Origin: Bacteroidaceae bacterium
Lineage (GTDB): Bacteria; Bacteroidota; Bacteroidia; Bacteroidales; Bacteroidaceae
Length of the DNA: 34,791 bases
Direction of reading: 5' to 3'
Assembly (NCBI GenBank): GCA_017453465.1
Contig: JAFTEV010000009.1
Coordinates: forward strand, 1-34,791
The position numbers and the translations under genes are program-made. The notes under the pieces are model-generated. The model was given only the letters and a program-made list of their open reading frames with translations, searched no databases and was not told the origin of the DNA. Below, piece after piece: positions 32,471 to 34,791 of the stretch. Each line of letters opens with the position of its first letter. Within the stretch, counting starts at the first letter, position 1.

Positions 32471-34033
32471 TCATACCCCTCTCTCAGCCCAATCGCCTCT
32501 ATCTAAATTCCGATAGCCTATGGCCTCGGCAATGTGCACAGACAGGACCTTTTCGCTTCCTGCAAGGTCTGCAATGGTGCGAGCCACCTTCAGGATGCGG
32601 CTGTAGGCACGAGCAGAGAGTTTCATGCGCTCCATCGCCATGCGGAGCATGTTGAGCGAAGCATCGTCGGGTTCGGCAAACTCATGAATCATGTGCTCGG
32701 TCATCTGCGCATTGCAGTGGATGCCCTTAAAAGGTCTGAAACGTTCTAACTGAATCTTGCGGGCGGCAATAACACGCTCACGGATGCTGGCAGAGGGTTC
32801 GCCTGGCTTCATCTGCGAGAGCTGGGCGAAGGGAACAGCCTGTACCTCGCAGTGGATGTCGATGCGGTCGAGCAAGGGACCAGAGATTTTGTTCATGTAG
32901 CGTTGGATTTGTCCTGGAGTGCAGACACACTGGTGAGTAAGGTCGCCATGATAGCCGCAGGGACAGGGATTCATCGAGGCTACGAGCATAAACGAGCAAG
33001 GAAGTGTGAAGTTGTACTTGGCACGGCTGACTGTGATGATTCTGTCCTCCAATGGCTGGCGAAGGGTTTCAAGAACGGTGCGACTGAACTCCGGCAGTTC
33101 GTCCATAAAGAGTACACCGTTGTGTGCCAGAGAGATTTCACCAGGCATGAAGGTGTTGCCGCCCCCTACAAGGGCCACATCCGAAATGGTGTGATGTGGT
33201 GAACGAAAGGGGCGTTGACTGATGAGCGAAATATCCTTGTGCAATTTTCCTGCAATGCTGTGTATTTGCGTTGTTTCCAGACTTTCGTGGAGCGAAAGCG
33301 GGGGCAAGATGGAGGGGAGTCGTTTTGCCATCATCGACTTGCCGCAACCAGGACTTCCCACCAAAATAATGTTGTGCCCGCCTGCGGCAGCTACTTCAAA
33401 TGCACGCTTCACGTTTTCCTGTCCTTTGACATCGGCAAAATCGGCATCAAAGGCGGTCTGGTTCTTGTAGAACTCCTCGCGTGTGTTCACAATCGTGGGC
33501 TGCAAACTGATTTTGCCTTCCAGAAAGTCGATGACTTCCTGCAAGGTGTTCACGCCATAGACCGCAAGATTATCAACTACAGCAGCTTCACGCTCGTTCT
33601 CTTTCGGAACAAAAAGGTGTTTCACTCCCAGCTTCCGAGCTTTTATTGAAACGGGAAGTGCCCCTTTGACAGGCAGGATTGTGCCATCAAGACTCAGCTC
33701 CCCAATAAACATGGAATCTGCCAGCATTTGCTCATTGAAAAGAAGTATCTCGCTGGCAGACAGAATGCCAACAGCTATGGGGAGGTCGAGTCCTGAGCCT
33801 TCTTTCTTCAAATCAGCAGGAGCAAGATTCACGACGATTGATTTGGCATTCAGCCGAAGCCCATTCAGCCGAATAGCAGCAAGTATGCGCTCCAGACTTT
33901 CTTTCACTGCATTGTCGGGCAACCCAACAATGGTGAAGCGAGGTATTGCACCAGAAGAATATGCATCCACCTCCACCTTGATGGGTATGGCCTCCAATCC
34001 CTGTAATGTTGCGCTGTGTATTTGTGTGAACAT
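32471..34033 (-). CDS. ComM/YifB-family AAA+ ATPase (Mg-chelatase-like)
   Basis: This 520-residue protein has the family layout. The N-terminal ChlI-like domain (MFTQIHSATLQGLEAIPIKVEVD, GLPDNAVKESLERI, GELSLDGTILPVKGALP) precedes an AAA+ core with Walker A GSPGCGKS (226-233) and Walker B GVLFMDELPEFSR. The ARVEALEM region and C-terminal SARAYSRILKVARTIADL helix complete the Mg-chelatase-like fold. In E. coli and Vibrio, ComM is a hexameric helicase that promotes branch migration during natural transformation. The Cys-containing CPCGYHGD segment is conserved. The promoter at 34224-34232 gives a 180-nt leader. Confidence 0.93.
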   Translation of the reverse strand: MFTQIHSATLQGLEAIPIKVEVDAYSSGAIPRFTIVGLPDNAVKESLERILAAIRLNGLRLNAKSIVVNLAPADLKKEGSGLDLPIAVGILSASEILLFNEQMLADSMFIGELSLDGTILPVKGALPVSIKARKLGVKHLFVPKENEREAAVVDNLAVYGVNTLQEVIDFLEGKISLQPTIVNTREEFYKNQTAFDADFADVKGQENVKRAFEVAAAGGHNIILVGSPGCGKSMMAKRLPSILPPLSLHESLETTQIHSIAGKLHKDISLISQRPFRSPHHTISDVALVGGGNTFMPGEISLAHNGVLFMDELPEFSRTVLETLRQPLEDRIITVSRAKYNFTLPCSFMLVASMNPCPCGYHGDLTHQCVCTPGQIQRYMNKISGPLLDRIDIHCEVQAVPFAQLSQMKPGEPSASIRERVIAARKIQLERFRPFKGIHCNAQMTEHMIHEFAEPDDASLNMLRMAMERMKLSARAYSRILKVARTIADLAGSEKVLSVHIAEAIGYRNLDRGDWAERGV

Positions 34034-34223
34034 AGAATTAGTGTACGGTATTCGTTTTTCAGGAAAGCCCCGCCATGGTCGCGGCTCGAACTTTCTCTCT
34101 TATATATAAAGATGTATCCGAATGCTTTTATTCGGGGCAGTGGTCTGCGCTGCGACTAACAGCAACAAAACATCAAAAACTTAAGCAGTCCCGTTTTGAA
34201 GCATATTCAGCTAAATTTTGTTT

Positions 34224-34232
34224 GCAAAATTA
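34224..34232 (-). promoter_or_regulatory. Bacteroidetes -7 promoter box for the ComM-like gene
   Basis: The minus strand reads TAATTTTGC, an exact TAnnTTTGC. Transcription near 34217 leaves a leader of about 180 nt containing no obvious ORF. Confidence 0.5.
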
Positions 34233-34375
34233 ACGAAATGTACCAACTTTAAATTCATTTTCCACGTTTTTCTTTCAGAACCGCCTTGTTTTTAATATAA
34301 ATTAAGTCAGAAGCGGCAAGTTGTAACCATTCAGTTCACCCAGGATGTTCGGTCAACAAGAATTGGCTAAACGAA

Positions 34376-34413
34376 AATGCCATGCAGAGTCTTCGTGTAC
34401 TCCGCATGGCATT
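34376..34413 (-). terminator. Minus-strand intrinsic terminator
   Basis: Aatgccatgc (34376-34385) and gcatggcatt (34404-34413) are perfect complements, with gagt/actc inside. On the minus strand the hairpin is followed by ttcgttt, giving a T-rich tail. It would end a transcript coming from 34450-34700, where a 46-codon open frame without an ATG (34447-34587) ends. On the plus strand no gene needs it. Confidence 0.55.
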
Positions 34414-34612
34414 GTTCATTATGCATTGTGAATTAAAAATTAGAAATTAAGTATTGACTACGGCAAATTCACCAGAACCGCAGACGCGCTTACCGCCACC
34501 CAGCCCCAACAACAGCAGAACAACATCATGCTTGTGTTGAGAATCAGAAAATAAAAGTGAATTCTCTTTAAAGAAATCATTCTTTATTCATTGCTATTTC
34601 ATTTTTTCTTCC

Positions 34613-34621
34613 TACTTTTGC
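34613..34621 (+). promoter_or_regulatory. Bacteroidetes -7 promoter box
   Basis: TACTTTTGC matches the consensus exactly. About 80 bp downstream lies a second box, so the gene entering the window at 34719 could have two promoters. Confidence 0.45.
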
Positions 34622-34702
34622 AACAGAATTATACAGTAAACCAAATGTTAAACGGTTCTGCAAGATTTTGTGTTGGTAGGCGGTAATTCGCAATAGATAT
34701 TG

Positions 34703-34711
34703 TACCTTTGC
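34703..34711 (+). promoter_or_regulatory. Bacteroidetes -7 promoter box directly before the last gene
   Basis: TACCTTTGC matches exactly. The predicted start is near 34717, only about 2 nt before the ATG at 34719, so the transcript would be leaderless or nearly so. Confidence 0.5.
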
Positions 34712-34718
34712 ATGCTGT

Positions 34719-34791
34719 ATGAAATCAGCAGAAGAAATCCTACAGTCGATACTGCTTCCAGATGATCCCAATTGGAAAGTAACAGATGTTG
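34719..34791 (+). CDS. N-terminus of an unidentified gene (partial)
   Basis: ATG at 34719 opens MKSAEEILQSILLPDDPNWK and continues VTDV to the window edge, 24 codons in all with no stop. An acidic, helical start followed by LLPDDPNW gives no certain family. It follows two promoter boxes (34613 and 34703). Confidence 0.5.
   Translation, partial: MKSAEEILQSILLPDDPNWKVTDV

Noticed and set aside
34447-34540. Tiny hydrophobic minus-strand ORF starting MMLFCCCW
   Set aside because: It is 23 codons, has no ribosome site and overlaps a longer open frame in another register.

Overview
The window comes from a member of the Bacteroidales, most likely Prevotella or a close relative. The evidence is the recurring promoter box TAnnTTTGC, which is the -7 element of the Bacteroidetes primary sigma factor, upstream of many genes. 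The gene set agrees: NqrABCDEF, a PPi-type phosphofructokinase, HU-like and DUF4332 proteins, DUF3109 and a dockerin-like tail. Genes are mostly GC-moderate, except an AT-rich stretch at about 1-1750 that looks accessory.

Layout. 1-1702: end of an unknown gene, then a two-gene unit (membrane protein, lipoprotein). 1703-2412: no gene, but two adjacent cruciform-forming elements of about 120 bp. 2413-4902: dnaB and prmA on the minus strand. 5116-5488: a promoter-to-terminator interval that folds into a long-range helix and looks like a free-standing structured RNA. It is followed by a frameshifted Sel1/dockerin gene. 5983-10658 (minus): kdgK, eda, PPi-phosphofructokinase and a GH25 lysozyme, with palindromic repeats on both sides of eda; a LacI-type regulator diverges from kdgK. 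12550-18319 (plus): the complete nqrABCDEF operon, closed by a strong terminator. 18488-20649: a MATE exporter overlapping truA.

20738-23771 (minus): a four-gene unit of ECF sigma factor, membrane anti-sigma-like protein and two secreted proteins of unknown function. 24037-25608: a DMT-type transporter and a DUF3109 protein. 25621-27197: a terminator, a 118-bp MITE-like element containing a 40-bp perfect palindrome, an HU-like protein and a DUF4332 helix-hairpin-helix protein. 27370-29264: a long leader with a possible 33-residue ORF, a CbbX-like AAA+ ATPase with a very acidic N-terminus, and a 51-residue single-pass membrane protein. 29443-30744: a DUF3298-type envelope protein bracketed by two inverted copies of one repeat. 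30980-34033: an M18 aminopeptidase and a ComM/YifB ATPase. The far end holds a terminator, two promoter boxes and the first codons of another gene.

How the genes work together. kdgK and eda form the lower end of uronate (pectin) breakdown: KDG to KDPG to pyruvate plus glyceraldehyde-3-phosphate. The PPi-phosphofructokinase lies in the same direction and links to glycolysis, and the divergent LacI protein is the obvious candidate regulator. Nqr recycles NADH and builds a sodium gradient. The most interesting unexplained items are the structured RNA at 5131-5488, the uncharacterised sigma/anti-sigma operon with its two secreted proteins, the AAA+/small-membrane-protein locus, and several families of long inverted repeats between genes.
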